From: Ascaphus truei
Lineage: Eukaryota > Chordata > Amphibia > Anura > Ascaphidae
Assembly: GCA_036426205.1 (NCBI GenBank)
Contig: WSYH01001193.1
Span: 2,223-66,222, forward strand
Reading direction: 5' to 3'
DNA length: 64,000 bases
Within the stretch, counting starts at the first letter, position 1, and the number at the start of each line of letters is the position of its first letter. The notes below the pieces were generated by a model. That model did not search any database. It was not told where the DNA came from and was given only the letters and a program-made list of their open reading frames with translations. The position numbers were made by a program, and so were the translations under genes. This document shows, in pieces, positions 1-11,863 of the stretch.

Positions 1-129
1 TTCAATTATCACAAGTAGCTTGCAAAACATACAATTCATAAAATACCATGGCTCTCCATGGAGAACAATGAATCCCATGGTCTGTTGATGAAATTCCACG
101 GAGATCAGGCACCAGGTCCATGGACCGAT

Positions 130-535
130 AATAAAGTCCCAGAATTTTCAGGAGCATCTGTAACGTTGCTGACTGCAATCAGGATACGGACCCGCAGGGC
201 AAAGGTAGGGAGTGACACTCCGAATTTGGCATGGGATCTGAGGCCTAGGATTCAAAGTAGTAGGGTTCAGTTCTGGGCTTGAGGCAGGCGGCAGGCAAGA
301 ATACTCAGCTCTAGGTCCGGGGTCGCAGCAGGCAAGGATAGTCAGATACAAGCAGGAGTCCAAACATAGGTAAAGCAGAAACAGGATCAAAAGACAGAAC
401 TAGGCAGGAATAAGGTACGGTGTACTTTGCACAAACAAAGACAGGGAACAACTGCCTGCTATTTAAAGCACAGGAACGGCAATTGAGGACCAGAGAGAGA
501 CTGACTTCCTGCCAGCAGCAATCTTAGATGTGGCA
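130..535 (-). repeat. possible LTR-type repeat
   Basis: Read on the minus strand, this stretch has a TTTAAATA-like promoter box followed by a pyrimidine-rich tract of the kind seen in vertebrate gypsy LTRs. It ends near a GTAACG motif. No coding frame of interest is present. The family is not identified and the boundaries are approximate. Confidence 0.3.
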
Positions 536-639
536 TGATAGTAACATGGTTCGTCAGCAATCTTGGTATTCTGATAGAACCCTTATAGTAACACATTCAG
601 GGTCAAACTCAGGGGCGACCAGACCCCAGTTTATCTTTG

Positions 640-1135
640 ACCATGACTTTATTTATTTATTTTATTTGAAGCCTAGCTGGTCTAGATTGCCTCTCTTCCT
701 CCTGTCATTTAAGTCCTTATAGCTACAGGCTATGACAGGCTCTTCTATGGGGAGTTTGACCCCCCTCCTGCTTCTCTCTGAGTGTCAGAGGAGGTGGTGA
801 CCTGGTGTTTGAAAGCAGCCAATAGTGGTGCAAGCAGTAGGCCCTCCCCTTCCAGATCTCAGAGAGGATGTGACCAAGATTTAGCCAGTCCCAGTCTGGA
901 GGTTTAAGAGACTGGTAGGGCTTTGAGCCTATCCCATCGGGTATGAGCGAGCCCACCCCCAGCCATTGGGGCTGGGGGAACATCTGATAGATAGAGGGCC
1001 CTATATTTTCCAGCACCATCCATAGGACTGAATCCTAGGAAACCCTGCAATGCTGTATTACGATCGTGCAGTGACTGCTAATAAAGCCCTGGTTCTATTA
1101 TACCTCTGTCTGAGTGTCAGTCCCTGGGCAGATGG
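640..1135 (+). repeat. possible LTR or 3'-end repeat with polyadenylation signal
   Basis: This is a non-coding, moderately GC-rich stretch with an AATAAA signal at 1080-1085, followed by a T/G-rich tract. It resembles the R/U5 part of an LTR or the tail of a transcript. I found no second copy in the window to set its limits. Between 1136 and 1354 I see nothing. Confidence 0.25.
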
Positions 1136-1354
1136 AAGGTATGTTGTGGTGGGGGCTTATCTCTGGAACCCTGGAGCCCACTACAACAGGAGGCGCTAGC
1201 ACAATGAAAGAATTTCAAGGATCACCAAAAGCCTGTCCTGATCTCCATATCACCGCAGATCAGATCAGCTCTCCGGACCCTCACGGGTATGCGCACCAAC
1301 AACCCTACAGTACATCTCCTAGAGAGTAGGGGTAACAGTGCTACATACAGTATT

Positions 1355-1602
1355 TATAACATGTTTTACCAAGACGTAAATACATTGAGTGTTACCTCTT
1401 GATTTCAAGTATGTCCTGGGCATAGAGTTATGATGACAAATACATGGTTACAAATACATAGTTACATTATGTGAACAGCGTTATACATTATATACAGTAC
1501 AAGATATTGCATGCACAGTTAAAGATAATATATATTATAGACGTATGTAACCGTTACCGACCAGATAAAAATGTGAGACAGTTTTATTTTTTAAGGAACT
1601 TA
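1355..1602 (-). mobile_element. LINE 3' end (Rex1/CR1-like), piece 3
   Basis: On the minus strand the first codons continue the LINE frame that is broken off at 6755, and they run to a stop. A 3' UTR follows, with the tail motif 'ggtaacactcaatgtattta' and then a TATAAATA-type end. The same tail recurs at 22917-22985. The piece adjoins the TTA target duplication of the Harbinger element at 1603, so the LINE was the older resident and was split by it. Confidence 0.6.
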
Positions 1603-2274
1603 GGGCCTCATGCAGTAAGCGCCGATAAGGCTTTTATCAGCATTTTCCCGCCAAAATTGGATTTGAGATTCAGTAAGCGCCGATAAGTGCTCAAAATCGG
1701 CAGTTTTTCTTGCGATAAAAATTTATCGGCATGCAGCTGCCGATAACCCACTTATCGGCACTTTTTGAAATCGGCTGTATTCAAGTAGCCCCGATCAGCG
1801 ATGATTTGCGTGTCACATTAGTCTTAATGTTATGATGTGTCAATGGGAAATCCTATACTTTACTCTTAAAGGAACAGGTCACATAATATGAAACATGTTA
1901 CTTAAGTGTGCTTCAATTTATTATATGATGTAACAGATTTCACACATCTAACAGATCCAGCGTATAGTAATGTTGGTATACATTACAGAATTCAAACCAA
2001 TTGGGGTGTAAAAGTCCAAATGAAGTCCTTGGGAAGATATATTCATACACACTTACAGATCTGTTATTGTAACCAAAAATCATACATGATCACATGCCAA
2101 CATTATGAACTATGAAAGAAGATTAAGGTAAGTAATGTCTTACAGAGTTAAGACACCAGAAAACATAACATAAAATTGTATGAGGTTATATGGGTAGTTA
2201 CTTAAAGTTGTATGTCAATAATATTAGCATGAAATGACTATCTACATTACAAAAATAACACAGATACATCTGGG

Positions 2275-2456
2275 GCACTGGGTGTGGGCTGTGGCACTTC
2301 AGTGGCACTAAGTGTGGGCTGTTGCACTTCAGGGGCACTGGGTGTGGGCTGTGGTAATTCAGTGGCACTGGGTGTGGGCTGTTGCACTTCAGGGGCACTG
2401 GGTGTGGGCTGTGGTACTTCAGTGGCACTGCGTGTGGGCTGTGGCAGTTGTGAAGC
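2275..2456. repeat. 30-bp tandem repeat coding the Pro/Thr/Ser tail
   Basis: About six copies of a 30-bp unit (ggcactgggtgtgggctgtg followed by a short cacttcagt variant) alternate between two variants, giving a 60-bp higher-order period. On the minus strand they encode ten-residue units of the type PQPTPSATEV, the C-terminal tail of the Myb-like protein. A diverged version occurs at about 44210-44370 in the second copy. Confidence 0.85.
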
Positions 2457-4976
2457 AGTTGATAAACATTGCAAGAGTGATGGTGGAGCAGTTTATTGTT
2501 TTGGTGTTTTAATCTTTTTCCAAAAGCTGGTTAGTAGTAATTGTTGCCCTAACTTTCTTTTTCGTGTATCATTTGTAGGTGTTGGTTCCAGATTTTGAAC
2601 AGATGTAAGCGGTTGGATGTTGACAGGGACCTGCACATAACTTGCACCTACTGTACCGGTATCATCCAGAACTGGGGAATTAAGAACTGATGACTCAGGA
2701 GAAAAAGTAGCATCATGTAAAGATCCATCCTCAGATGGGGTAAAGTGAAATTGTTGTTCTCCTGCTGTCATTCTCAACTGATTTGCTTGGCTTACATTGA
2801 GAACTAGTGCTTGTAATGTCCTGTACATTTATGAATTTGTGACATTTGTGATATTGACCTTTCATGCATCCTTTCATTCAGTGATATCATCCTTTTAAGC
2901 ATTGACATCATTTCTGAATGGCGACGATTTTCTTCACCCAAGATTCGTTCTTCAGAAGCTGCAATAGCTGAGTAGGTGTCACGAGCAGGAGGACTTGAAT
3001 GCTGTGTTAATCCAGGAGTGTCAACATCTTCATGGTCACTTGAGTGAATTTGTCCTTGAGTGGCAACATCTGGTTCTTCAAATAAAGAAAGACATTATGA
3101 ACTGCCATGGAAATTTCAATTGTTTTTCATTATAATGATTGTTGTTCTCATAGTGGAACACATAACATGTTTCCATAATTATTAATTTGTGTCCAATTAA
3201 AAGATGATGCTTGAAGTATGTTGTTTTGACTCAGTGTGAAAGAAGAATGAATGAAAGGTTGTTGTAACCTCACAACTCCTAGCTGATAGTTTACAACACA
3301 CACAATACATGTTGTCAGGAAACACTACATCTTCTGTGACAATAACTGATGTGAATTTCATTACATGTGAAAGGCATTTATTTTGCATGGCAAATTAAAT
3401 TATACAAATGTACACATTAGATGTGCTACACCTCATACACTCACCTTCCATGCTTGATGATGACCTTGATGAGACAGGTGATGAGACATGTTCAGTGTCA
3501 GGTGTCACAAGAGCTGCAGGAGCAACTATATAGAAGAATAACATCATTATTTTATTAACATGTGTACATAACTAACATGAAGTTTCTGTAGTGGGAGTAT
3601 TTATGGCTAAATATCGGCATGACATAACGAAATGACAATGATATGGTTCTGCCAACCTGTACATTATCCATCTTAACATAAATGTACATGTTAACCTAAT
3701 TGGCACATTTATTTTAAACACCATACAACATACAATGTTCATGCAGGAATGCGTTGTAAAATTAAGTGTTCTGTTGTACATACACTGCATATGTTGTGTA
3801 GTAATCTAACAATAATAATGTACATCACTACCATGACAGCAAAGTTGACTCTGCTTATAATTCAGTACCTAATTGTGGAAATGTGAATGAATGTTTTTAG
3901 TGATCTGTCTGAACATTTAAGAGAAGCAGGTGTAGCGCTCAATGTGGCTGACACTCATCAACACATGCAGTGTGTCGCTCACAGATGGTACTGTTGTGAT
4001 AAGGTGGCGTATCTATAAGGTAAAACGAAGATATGAGTGAACGAATGACTAACATACGTTTTCATATAAGTATAGTGGCCTGGTGGGTGAAAGTATTCTG
4101 ATAATTACCATTTCAAATTAATGTGATTAACTTCTGTTCACCTTGTCAGCTTGTAACAACTGTAGTCCCTCCCCAAGACGTGACACCACCCTGACCTTTT
4201 ATTTGGTTCTACCACCTGTAAGCCGTCCCACAAGACTTGACCCTACCATAACCCTGTGATCTGGCTCTGTGCCCGACCCACCCCCTCTGTTCACCTCTAT
4301 GCTGTGATTACATATTATTTGCAGCTGGTTTCACACACCGGTACATGAGCGAAATAAAAATCTGAAGTGAGCTGCATATGAACACAATTAAATACCATCT
4401 GGTACATGTTCCTATTTATGTTCTCATTATACTACATGAAGCGAAAAAAGAGCTTTAATACAACATAACGAAATGTGTTTGTGCAAATTACTTATGTTCG
4501 CCTTTGAATGCACAATCTTCCATGCAAGACTTGATTACGCAGTAATATCCTGGTTATAGGTGAAACATACATTATGACTAATTTATCTATATATATATAT
4601 TATATTTTTTTTGTATCAACACATACATGAAAAAGTGAATTAGGCATTTGTGTGCACAGACACAGTATAACAAAGTTATACATTACTGTGACAAACAATG
4701 AGTGCGGATGTGCTTTGTGGTTATGCATGTTAACCCATTGTTTGTACAAAGATTCACACATACATTCAGCTTTCAACTATAGGGCAAACATGTTGAATGC
4801 TTTGTAAGGTAAAAGGTTGCAGTGTGTGTTATTTGGAAGATCATTACACATACTCCCTTCATGCTGGTCAAGTTGTGTATATTTATTCATAATGATGTCC
4901 ACCACGATAGCTGAGTCAATACATGTTTCCAAACACACACAGCACACACAGCACACACAACACACACAGGACAACT

Positions 4977-4982
4977 AGATAG

Positions 4983-5021
<39 letters not shown>

Positions 5022-5039
5022 CATATATATATATATATA
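4977..5039. repeat. compound microsatellite (GATA)n(GA)n(TA)n
   Basis: Consecutive runs of GATA, GA and TA lie in the intron between exons 2 and 3 of the Myb-like gene. Just upstream, 4930-4970 is a CACACAG-rich run. Confidence 0.9.
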
Positions 5040-6387
5040 GGTATGATTATATTGGGAAGAAAGTATAAGTAGCAGCGGAAATATAGATAAGAACTGTAAC
5101 CTACGACACGCCTAGTACAGTAACATTTGTCACCTGGTGGAAATGGAGCCGAATAAATTCCGATATCTCTGTCCCTTGGCAAACCCTCCACGACGACAGG
5201 AAGAAATTTTTCCAGCATCTGCTCCTCCAATGGAGTTAAGAATAAAGCTTGTGCTGGCGGCCCACCTCCAGTGCCAGAAACATGCATCCGTTGTGCTTGG
5301 ATTTTTTTCTTTAAGTTTGCCCTGATATCATCGAATCTCTTGCGACAATTCACCCGGTCCCTGACATGATTCCCACACGCAGACACAGCCACTGTTATTT
5401 GATCCCACATTTCATTTCTGGATGCTGAACTTGTCCACCCTTGAAATACATACAAAATATATGACATTAATTATTATTAGAAAAACGATCAGTTTCCTAA
5501 ACTGCTACCTGTTCCAAGAGATACCAAACATGCTGGTTTAGGTGGACTATGTGAACCACATGAGCATTTACGTGGAAACATACAAATGTAAGGAAGCTTG
5601 CATGAATATTTTATGAACTTTGGCAAACTTTATAGACTGATTGTTATGGTCGTTCTAAAGCATGAAGGAATATGTGTGTAACAATTAAGTTTAATTGATA
5701 GATATTATAGAATAATATTTTGATATTAAGACATCTCACATGACCTAGGATAACATGTCTTTGAACTATCAATGCAAAGATAGACTTACCTAGTAAATGG
5801 CCATACAGAGAGTCATAGTGCTCCAAAATCCTTATGACAAGAACTCTGTTTTCCTCTTCATTGAACCGAGGATTACGTGGCCGCTCCAGACGTTTCTTCC
5901 GAATACGTGCAGGCCCAGAGCTTGGCTGCTGCTGACTGGACTCTCCTTCTTCCAATGAAAGAGACTCCAAAAGCGGGCCACCAGCAACCACCCCACCATC
6001 AGACACCCCAGCAGCACCAGCATCAGACACCCCAGCAGCACCATCAGCAGAGCCACCACCAGCACTCGCACTCACAGCAACACCACTCGCACTCCCACCA
6101 ACACCAGTCGCACTCACAGGAACACCACTCCCCTGAATCCTACGTTCACTCAGATGCATACTCACATGACTACCAGTACCACTCACACCAGCATCACTCT
6201 TCCCACGCCTTGCGTCCATACCTTTAGCACTCACAAAGAACAGAAAAGAAATTTAAAGACAATCGCACTGAACACTTACAAAGTGAAAACAAGACAAAGA
6301 TGTTAACAAAACTACACAGGACAAACCTCTCCCAATACACAACAACTCTCTCAGTCAATATGAAATATGTAAATCGCCCAGCTCTGT

Positions 6388-6388
<1 letters not shown>

Positions 6389-6470
<82 letters not shown>
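6389..6470. repeat. (TC)n microsatellite upstream of the Myb-like gene
   Basis: About 80 bp of pure TC dinucleotides lie between the Harbinger right end and the Myb-like start codon. They sit in the presumed promoter or 5' UTR on the minus strand, where they read as GA repeats. The related copy at about 48235-48250 has only a short remnant. Confidence 0.95.
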
Positions 6471-6473
<3 letters not shown>

Positions 6474-6754
6474 AAAAATACACGCTGCCTTTAAATGGGC
6501 GGCTCAATCCAAAACATGCTTGCTTCGACAGATTCAGCAAGAAGTTTTATTGGCGAACCTAATACCACCTCGCCATGCACGTCGATACACCTGTGTGTGA
6601 TATGCACATCATCGGCAGAGTGGGAGCAAATGTTTTCGGCTTGATTCGGAAGGAATTCGGCATTTATTGCATACGGCGAGGGAAAATCGGCAGAATCATG
6701 CCGATAAGGTACACTTGGCGATTGCACTTTTTCGGCGCTTACTGCATAGAGCCC

Positions 6755-7640
6755 TTAGACTGGTTGTGGCTGGGAGAGTCTCCGGTAGATTGTTCCAGTT
6801 GTGGGGTGCATGGTAAGAGAAGGAGGAGCTGCCAGATACTTTGTTGAACCTTGGGATCATGAACAGTCTTTTGGAGTCAAATCTCAGATAAGTGCTGCAT
6901 GTGGTAGGGGTGAGGAGCTTGTTCAGATAGGCGGGTAGCTTGCCCAGAAAGTTTTTGAAGGCAAGACAGGAAAGATGAACTTTGCACCTACGATCAAGTG
7001 ATGACCAATCTAGTTCTTTGAGAATTTAGCAGTGATGTATATTGTAGTTACATTGGAGAACAAAGCGGCATAGTGATGTGTAGAGGGTATCAAGTTTGCC
7101 AAGGTGTATTTGGGTTGCCGTGCAATATACTATGTCCCCATAGTCTATAATTGACATCAGCTTCTGCTGTGCGATACGCTTTCTGACCAGCAGACTTCGG
7201 GAGGATTTGTTTCTATATAGTATAGCATAGGTTTTGGATATTAGGGTATCAATGTGCAAACCAAATGTTAAATGGGAGTCAAACCATATGCTCAAATATT
7301 TTAAACTAGTTACAGGGGCTAGGATAGTATTAGAATTGGTTCTGATCTGGAGCTCATTCATAGGAACCTTTAGAAATGTAGCCTTGGTCCCAAATACCAT
7401 TGTTACAGTCTTGTCAGTGTTCAAAAACAGTTTGTTTTGGGAAATCCAATTTTCAAGTCTCAAAAAGTCAGATTTAAGTACATGTCCGAGGTCGGAGAGA
7501 TAAGTGTTGTGTGCATATAAGATTGTGTCATCCACATACATGTGTATTGAAGCTCCCTTACAAGCTGTAGGAAGATCATTAATGAACACTGAGAAGAGTA
7601 GGGGCCCCAGAACAGAGCCTTGTGATATCCATGGGGTTGG
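6755..7640 (-). pseudogene. LINE reverse transcriptase C-terminal part (Rex1/CR1-like), piece 2
   Basis: This is the minus-strand fragment of a non-LTR retrotransposon ORF2, which copies element RNA into DNA at a nicked target. It starts just before RT motif B (QGSVLGPLLF), then the catalytic YVDDT box and thumb (ENWISQNKLFLN, FGLHIDTLISK). With one frame slip it runs into the usual C-terminal tail (CLAFKNFLGKLPAYLNKLL, YHAPHNWNNLPETL). The upstream RT part, with the FAKAFDTVDH motif, is at 11515-11795; the 3' end is beyond the Harbinger insertion at 1355-1602. Stops and frame changes show it is dead. Assignment to the Rex1/CR1 group is by motif style only. Confidence 0.75.
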
Positions 7641-9180
7641 AATTAGTGCCGTATGCACATAAAAAGAAAAAAAAACAGTGGATAGTGTAATATTGCAAAA
7701 AAACAATAAAAAGTGAAAGTGAATAACGAGTTCCTACTGACAAAAGTAGCAGGAATATAGGCATGTGAGTCAATAGTACTCTGTGATGCAGCCCGTTCCG
7801 CAGGTTTGGTATATGGGTCAGCACATCTTGGAAAAATAGAAAACAGCCATAGTGTAGATGGAAATAATCTTTATCTAATAATTAAGACAATTGGAGGCTT
7901 ACGGCTTTAGAAGGAAATACAGCATTGGGGGTATGTTCTCAGATGCAGCATAGATCGTCTCGTCTGCTTCTGCCCGCTGGCGGCGTCCGCGAGCGTCACT
8001 TCCGGATCGTGACGTCACTTCCCGCCGGAGCTGAGGATCGTGAGAGTTCCCTTGCTTCCTTCCCTCCTCTACCAAGATGGCGGCGAAAGCCCGACTCGAC
8101 GCGTTTCGACGTGATGACGTCTTCTTCAGGAGTGGCTTATGGGTACTGACAGCTCGGTATATATACCTACTACCTTGCTGTGATTGGTGCTTCACTTATT
8201 AATGGCGCGATTTTTAAATAACGTTATCTAATCCATACAATTATACAATAAACAGGCTAATACATATGCACACTATAAGTTAATGCAATATCAATAAAAT
8301 AGCTTATGGGTCACATGGTCTAATCTTCAGAATCTCATTATAAAATCAACAAGCTAATGTATATAGACACTGTAGGTTAATACAATACTAATAAAATGGC
8401 TAATTACATGACAATTGGTATAAAATAAGAAATGTATAAAATCGTGTTGATGCTGCCCCCAAACAGCATGAACACTCAGAGATCTAACATGCATTACGAA
8501 TCCAGTAGTTTAATATTAAATTCGACGATTGATGCACTCTGGTGGTGATAAGAGGAGAAAGAAACATATTAAGAGATGAACATGATACAGTACAATAAAT
8601 ATAATAAAATTAATAAAAATTCATCTAAAAATATCAATGATTTAAAACTTCTAAGAACCAATTTATAAAAATGCTTTAAAATCAAACTCAGCATTCAAAC
8701 CATTTGGAACTAATGTTTTTAATGTATAAATCCAAAAGGATTCTCTTTTTGTTAATTCCAATTCTCTGTCACCCCCTCTCCAATGGGGGAGGACTTGTTC
8801 GATTGCACTGAATTTAAAACCTGTGAGATCACAATTATGTTTTTTAATAAAATGTTCAGATAAAAGATGTGTTAAAACATTGCGTCTGATATTACCAATA
8901 TGTTCAAGAATTCTTATATTTATTTGTCTTTTGGTTTTCCCAACATATTGTAACCCACATGGGCATTCGATGAGGTAGATGATATGGATACTCCTACATG
9001 TAATGTGTTTTTTAATGGAAAACTTATTTTTGGTGTTTTTAGAGACAAACTCATATTTATCTGTAGCCCTATATCTACAAGCTTTGCACGTAGTGCAACC
9101 AAAAAAAACATTTATTGTCGGTAGCCATCTATTGCTAGAAAGATTTTTTGGAAGAGCACTAGGAGCAAGCTTATCTCCGA
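7641..9180 (-). mobile_element. Penelope-like element fragment 1
   Basis: This minus-strand PLE piece comprises the endonuclease end of the ORF (8663-9180) and then 3' non-coding and terminal-repeat sequence. The latter includes the characteristic motif 'acgcgtttcgacgtgatgac' followed by 'cttcttcaggagtgg' near 8100. The 7648-7826 portion is repeated inverted at 10969-11150. The 5' side is cut at 9180, where gypsy sequence begins. Confidence 0.7.
8663..9180 (-). pseudogene. PLE GIY-YIG endonuclease domain fragment
   Basis: This is the C-terminal part of a Penelope-like polyprotein. The minus strand reads a CxxC motif (TCKAC), then IIYLIECPCGLQYVGKTK, which is the GIY-YIG nuclease core. The catalytic Arg (NIRILEH), the Glu (KRESFWIY) and the terminal NAEFDFKAFL followed by a stop at 8663 are also present. 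The RT domain is missing, so this is a 5'-truncated remnant. Its closest counterpart in the window is the C-terminus of the intact ORF at 30370-32907, from which it clearly differs, so it belongs to another PLE subfamily. Confidence 0.8.
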
Positions 9181-10545
9181 CCTGATATGATCCGGCCAGA
9201 GGAATTGCTCCCAGGCCCTGGGATGCAGATCACTGTGGCCGATGGAGAACCATGTTTATTGCAAGTGGCCAGAATCTTTTTGGATTGGGGGGAGGGCCAG
9301 GGTGTGCGGGAGGTGGGGGTTTTACCCGGTTTGGATGCTGAAGTTCTTCTTGGCAACGATCTAGGTCCGATGACCTGCACCTACGACCGAGTGCCCAAGT
9401 CCGCTGCAGTGGTGGCGGTTACCCGGAGCCAGACCGCGGCAATGGCAGCGGCGCCAGTCCCCCAGCCTTTGGGACCAACGTTAGCGGAGGGCGCAGAGGA
9501 GCCCGGGGAGGTAATCCAGGATCAGTTGCAACCACAGACTGACTTACTGTTCTCCCTCACCCTTCCCCATTCCCCGGACAATTACATCACTGGGGGGTGG
9601 CCAGAATTAGGAGCCCAGTTTAGGGAGGCAGTGAAGACAGACCCTACCCTGGCCGGTGTGAGACTTCGGGCGTCCGAAACTCAGGCAGGGGAAGGCACTG
9701 AGCACTGCCTATGGCAAAAGGGACTCCTGTATAGAGAAGAAGGGAACCCAGGGATAGAGGAGGGGGTGACCGGTAAGCGAGTGCTAGTAGTACCCCAGGG
9801 GTACCGACAGCAACTGTTACGGGTAGCTGACTCTATTCTGTTAGCGGGACATCAGGGGGTCAACAGAACGCGAGCCCGGTTATTACAGCGTTACTACTGG
9901 CCAGGGGCATCACGAGATGTGGGCAATTTCTACCGCTCTTGTGATGCCTGCCAGCGAGTGGGTAAGGCGGGCGACCGTGTGAAGGCACCCCTGAAACCCC
10001 TACCGATAATAGGGGAACCCTTCCAGAAAGTAGCGATGGACCTTGTAGGACCCCTTCTGATTCCTAGCAGGTCAGGGAAGCGCTACATCCTCATGGTGGT
10101 GGAATTTGCCACCCGGTACCCTGAGGCGGTAGCGCTTGGCACCATAGATGCCATGACAGTGGCAGCAGCTTTGCTGAACATTTTTTCTAGGGTAGGTTTC
10201 CCTAGTGAGATCCTAAATGATCAGGGGTCGCAGTTCATGAGTGAACTGTTACATTGTCTCTGGGATGCATGCAGTGTACAGCACCGGCGCACTACCCCTT
10301 ACCATCCCCAGACAAACGGATTATGTGAGAGGTTTAACGGGACCCTGAAGCAGATGCTTCGGACCTTTATAGAGGCGGAGGGGAAAGACTGGGAGATTCA
10401 TTTACAGCACTTGCTGTTTGCCTACTGAGAGGTACCGTAGGAATCTACAGGCTTCTCCCCCTTCGAGCTACTGTATGGCCGCAGGGTACGTGGACCTCTG
10501 GACCTATTCCGTGAGGGGTGGGAAGGGGAGGCTACTGTGACGATA
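9181..10545 (+). mobile_element. Ty3/gypsy (Gmr1-like) pol fragment
   Basis: This is a GC-richer insert with a long pol frame and no LTRs. It ends abruptly near 10545 inside the integrase tail. It lies between PLE fragment 1 and an unassigned stretch (10546-10968) that has an AATAAA near 10607 but no recognisable gene. Confidence 0.7.
9187..10540 (+). pseudogene. gypsy protease-end plus integrase, Gmr1-type order
   Basis: The frame opens in the C-terminal part of a retropepsin-like region (VLPGLDAEVLLGNDLG). A linker passes directly into integrase: an H2C2 zinc finger (HQGVNRTRARLLQRYYWPG and CDACQRVGKAGD) and a catalytic core with D (VAMDLVGPL), D (LNDQGSQF) and E (GLCERFNGTLKQ). There is no RT or RNase H between protease and integrase. 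This is the order protease-integrase-RT known for Gmr1-type elements. After LLFAY there is a TGA at 10426, then a TAG soon after, while homologous sequence continues in frame (TGFSPFELLYGRRVRGPLD) to about 10540. The copy is therefore dead and 3'-truncated. Confidence 0.8.
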
Positions 10546-10968
10546 GCCTGTCACAGGTATTAAGATTCCACAAATCACTGGGTTGAACTGAACGAGGCTT
10601 AGATATAATAAAGTATATTTATTCCTTTGGATAGGTGAACACACGAATAATACAGTAACAGACAAGGAGTACACTTACTTTGGGGTTGGGGAATGAGAAG
10701 TATGAAGCATAGCAATTCCCTCGCAATCAGGTAACAATTCAGATGATATCAGAAGACAAAGGATAAAGGGTGAACATCAGTTTATAAACCTTTTGTGCCC
10801 TATCCTTAACATTGAGTACAGTGGATTGGTCTTCAATTAACTCTAGCCACTCATTAACGTGGGAACACATTTTGACACATGCCCCCCTGCTTGTTGGTAC
10901 ATGCGCAGTAGAGCTCTGGGGTCTCATTTCTGTAACCCCTCCCCTGCATCAGGAATGCCAGCTAGTCT

Positions 10969-11174
10969 GATGTGCTGACCCATATACCAAACCTCCGGAA
11001 CGGGCTGCATCACAGAGTACTATTGACTCACATGCCTATATTCCTGCTACTTTTGTGAGTAGGAACTCGTTATTCACTTTCACTTTTTATTGTTTTTTTG
11101 CAATATTACACTATCCACTGTTTTTTTCTTTTTATGTGCATACGGCGACGCTCCCCTGGAACTTCTTCCACACC
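10969..11174 (+). mobile_element. 206-bp PLE terminal fragment with 14-bp target duplication
   Basis: The fragment is flanked by identical ATGCCAGCTAGTCT at 10955-10968 and 11175-11188. Its first ~180 bp are the reverse complement of 7648-7826. It therefore looks like an independent, strongly truncated insertion of the same PLE family. Confidence 0.65.
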
Positions 11175-11514
11175 ATGCCAGCTAGTCTACTAGATTGGAT
11201 CCCTGGCAGGATATTCTTTGTTGTGAGGTGTGAAATGGAACACTTGAAGACTGCTCTGGTTTGAGTAATCTCCGCCCTCATGCAAACAGTGGAGGTGACA
11301 AAATCCTTTGAACCATACTTAAGTCCTAGACATTGGGTCGCCTTTCTGGCCATATGCTACCCTGGTATGCAAAGGAATTTCCTCTGGGTTTTACCCATAC
11401 CTTGGAATTAATATTATTCACTGTTTAGTATTTGTATTTTGTTATCACTGCACAATTTTTGTATAAGATTTCACTTTCACTGCTTGTGGTGCAGTAGAGC
11501 GCCATCTAGTGTTT

Positions 11515-11795
11515 TTTTACATCACATGTTAGGATCTACCTGATAGGTAGGAACTAAACCAGTTTAAAGAATGCTTCCCTATTCCAGAGCACTGGAGTTT
11601 GTTTAGCAAGACAACATGATCAACAGTGTCAAAAGCCTTTGCAAAATCTAGAAATATTGCACCAGTAAGTTGTCCCAGTTCCATTCCACACTGGATCTCA
11701 TTGCAAACTTTTAGCAGGGTAGTTACCTTGGAGTGTTTGGGGTGAAAGCCAGATTAGAATTGGCTAGGGAAATTTGTCCTGGTGTAGTAAACGCT
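11515..11795 (-). pseudogene. LINE reverse transcriptase, upstream part, piece 1
   Basis: The minus strand contains RT motif A in the form DFAKAFDTVDHVVLL, followed by a LNWFSSYLSGRS-like stretch. The latter normally lies just before the QGSVLGPLLF motif with which piece 2 begins at 7640. The two parts are probably halves of one LINE separated by the 7641-11514 insertions. Between 11189 and 11514 I see no gene. Confidence 0.65.
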
Positions 11796-11863
11796 TAATT
11801 GGAATAAAGGAAATTTGTGCTGCGCTAACCGTGATAAATGGTGCACTGTGATAAAAACACTTA

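Larger units (their letters stand above)
2247..6234 (-). pseudogene. Harbinger Myb/SANT-like DNA-binding partner protein
   Basis: In PIF/Harbinger transposons a Myb-like protein binds the transposon ends and carries the transposase into the nucleus. Four minus-strand exons keep phase across GT-AG junctions: 6234-5790 (donor GTAAGT), 5439-5134, 3525-3445 (donor GTGAGT) and 3075 to about 2247. Exon 1 encodes a low-complexity Ser/Gly/Ala region, then the first half of a Myb/SANT-like domain (RFNEEENRVLV, HYDSLYG). Exon 2 gives the second half (MWDQITVAVSACG, RKRFDDIRANLKKK). The last exon holds a short helical region (SEERILGEENRRHSEMMSML) and a Pro/Thr/Ser repeat tail. There are two lesions: a one-base frameshift near 2830 and an in-frame stop at 2493-2495, after which the same frame stays open through the repeats. 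A decayed second copy lies at 44030-48075. Confidence 0.8.
1603..6754. mobile_element. Harbinger element 1, Myb-gene-only derivative
   Basis: The element is 5152 bp. The left end reads GGGCCTCATGCAGTAAGCGC; the right end, on the opposite strand, reads GGGCTCTATGCAGTAAGCGC. It is flanked by TTA at 1600-1602 and 6755-6757, the 3-bp TWA target duplication of PIF/Harbinger. Subterminal ends are rich in GCCGATAA-type motifs. The same left end recurs at 33437 and 53325, and the same right end at 27449. Inside is only the Myb-like partner gene. The transposase gene seen near the left end of the related copy (34748-35962) is absent, so this copy could move only with a transposase supplied elsewhere. 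Confidence 0.85.

Noticed and set aside
6224..6600. Ser-Leu and Arg-Glu dipeptide ORFs
   Set aside because: Translation of the (TC)n microsatellite.
7899..8195. ORF in the CpG-rich part of the PLE terminal repeat
   Set aside because: It lies across the conserved non-coding PLE signature and is antisense to no known protein.
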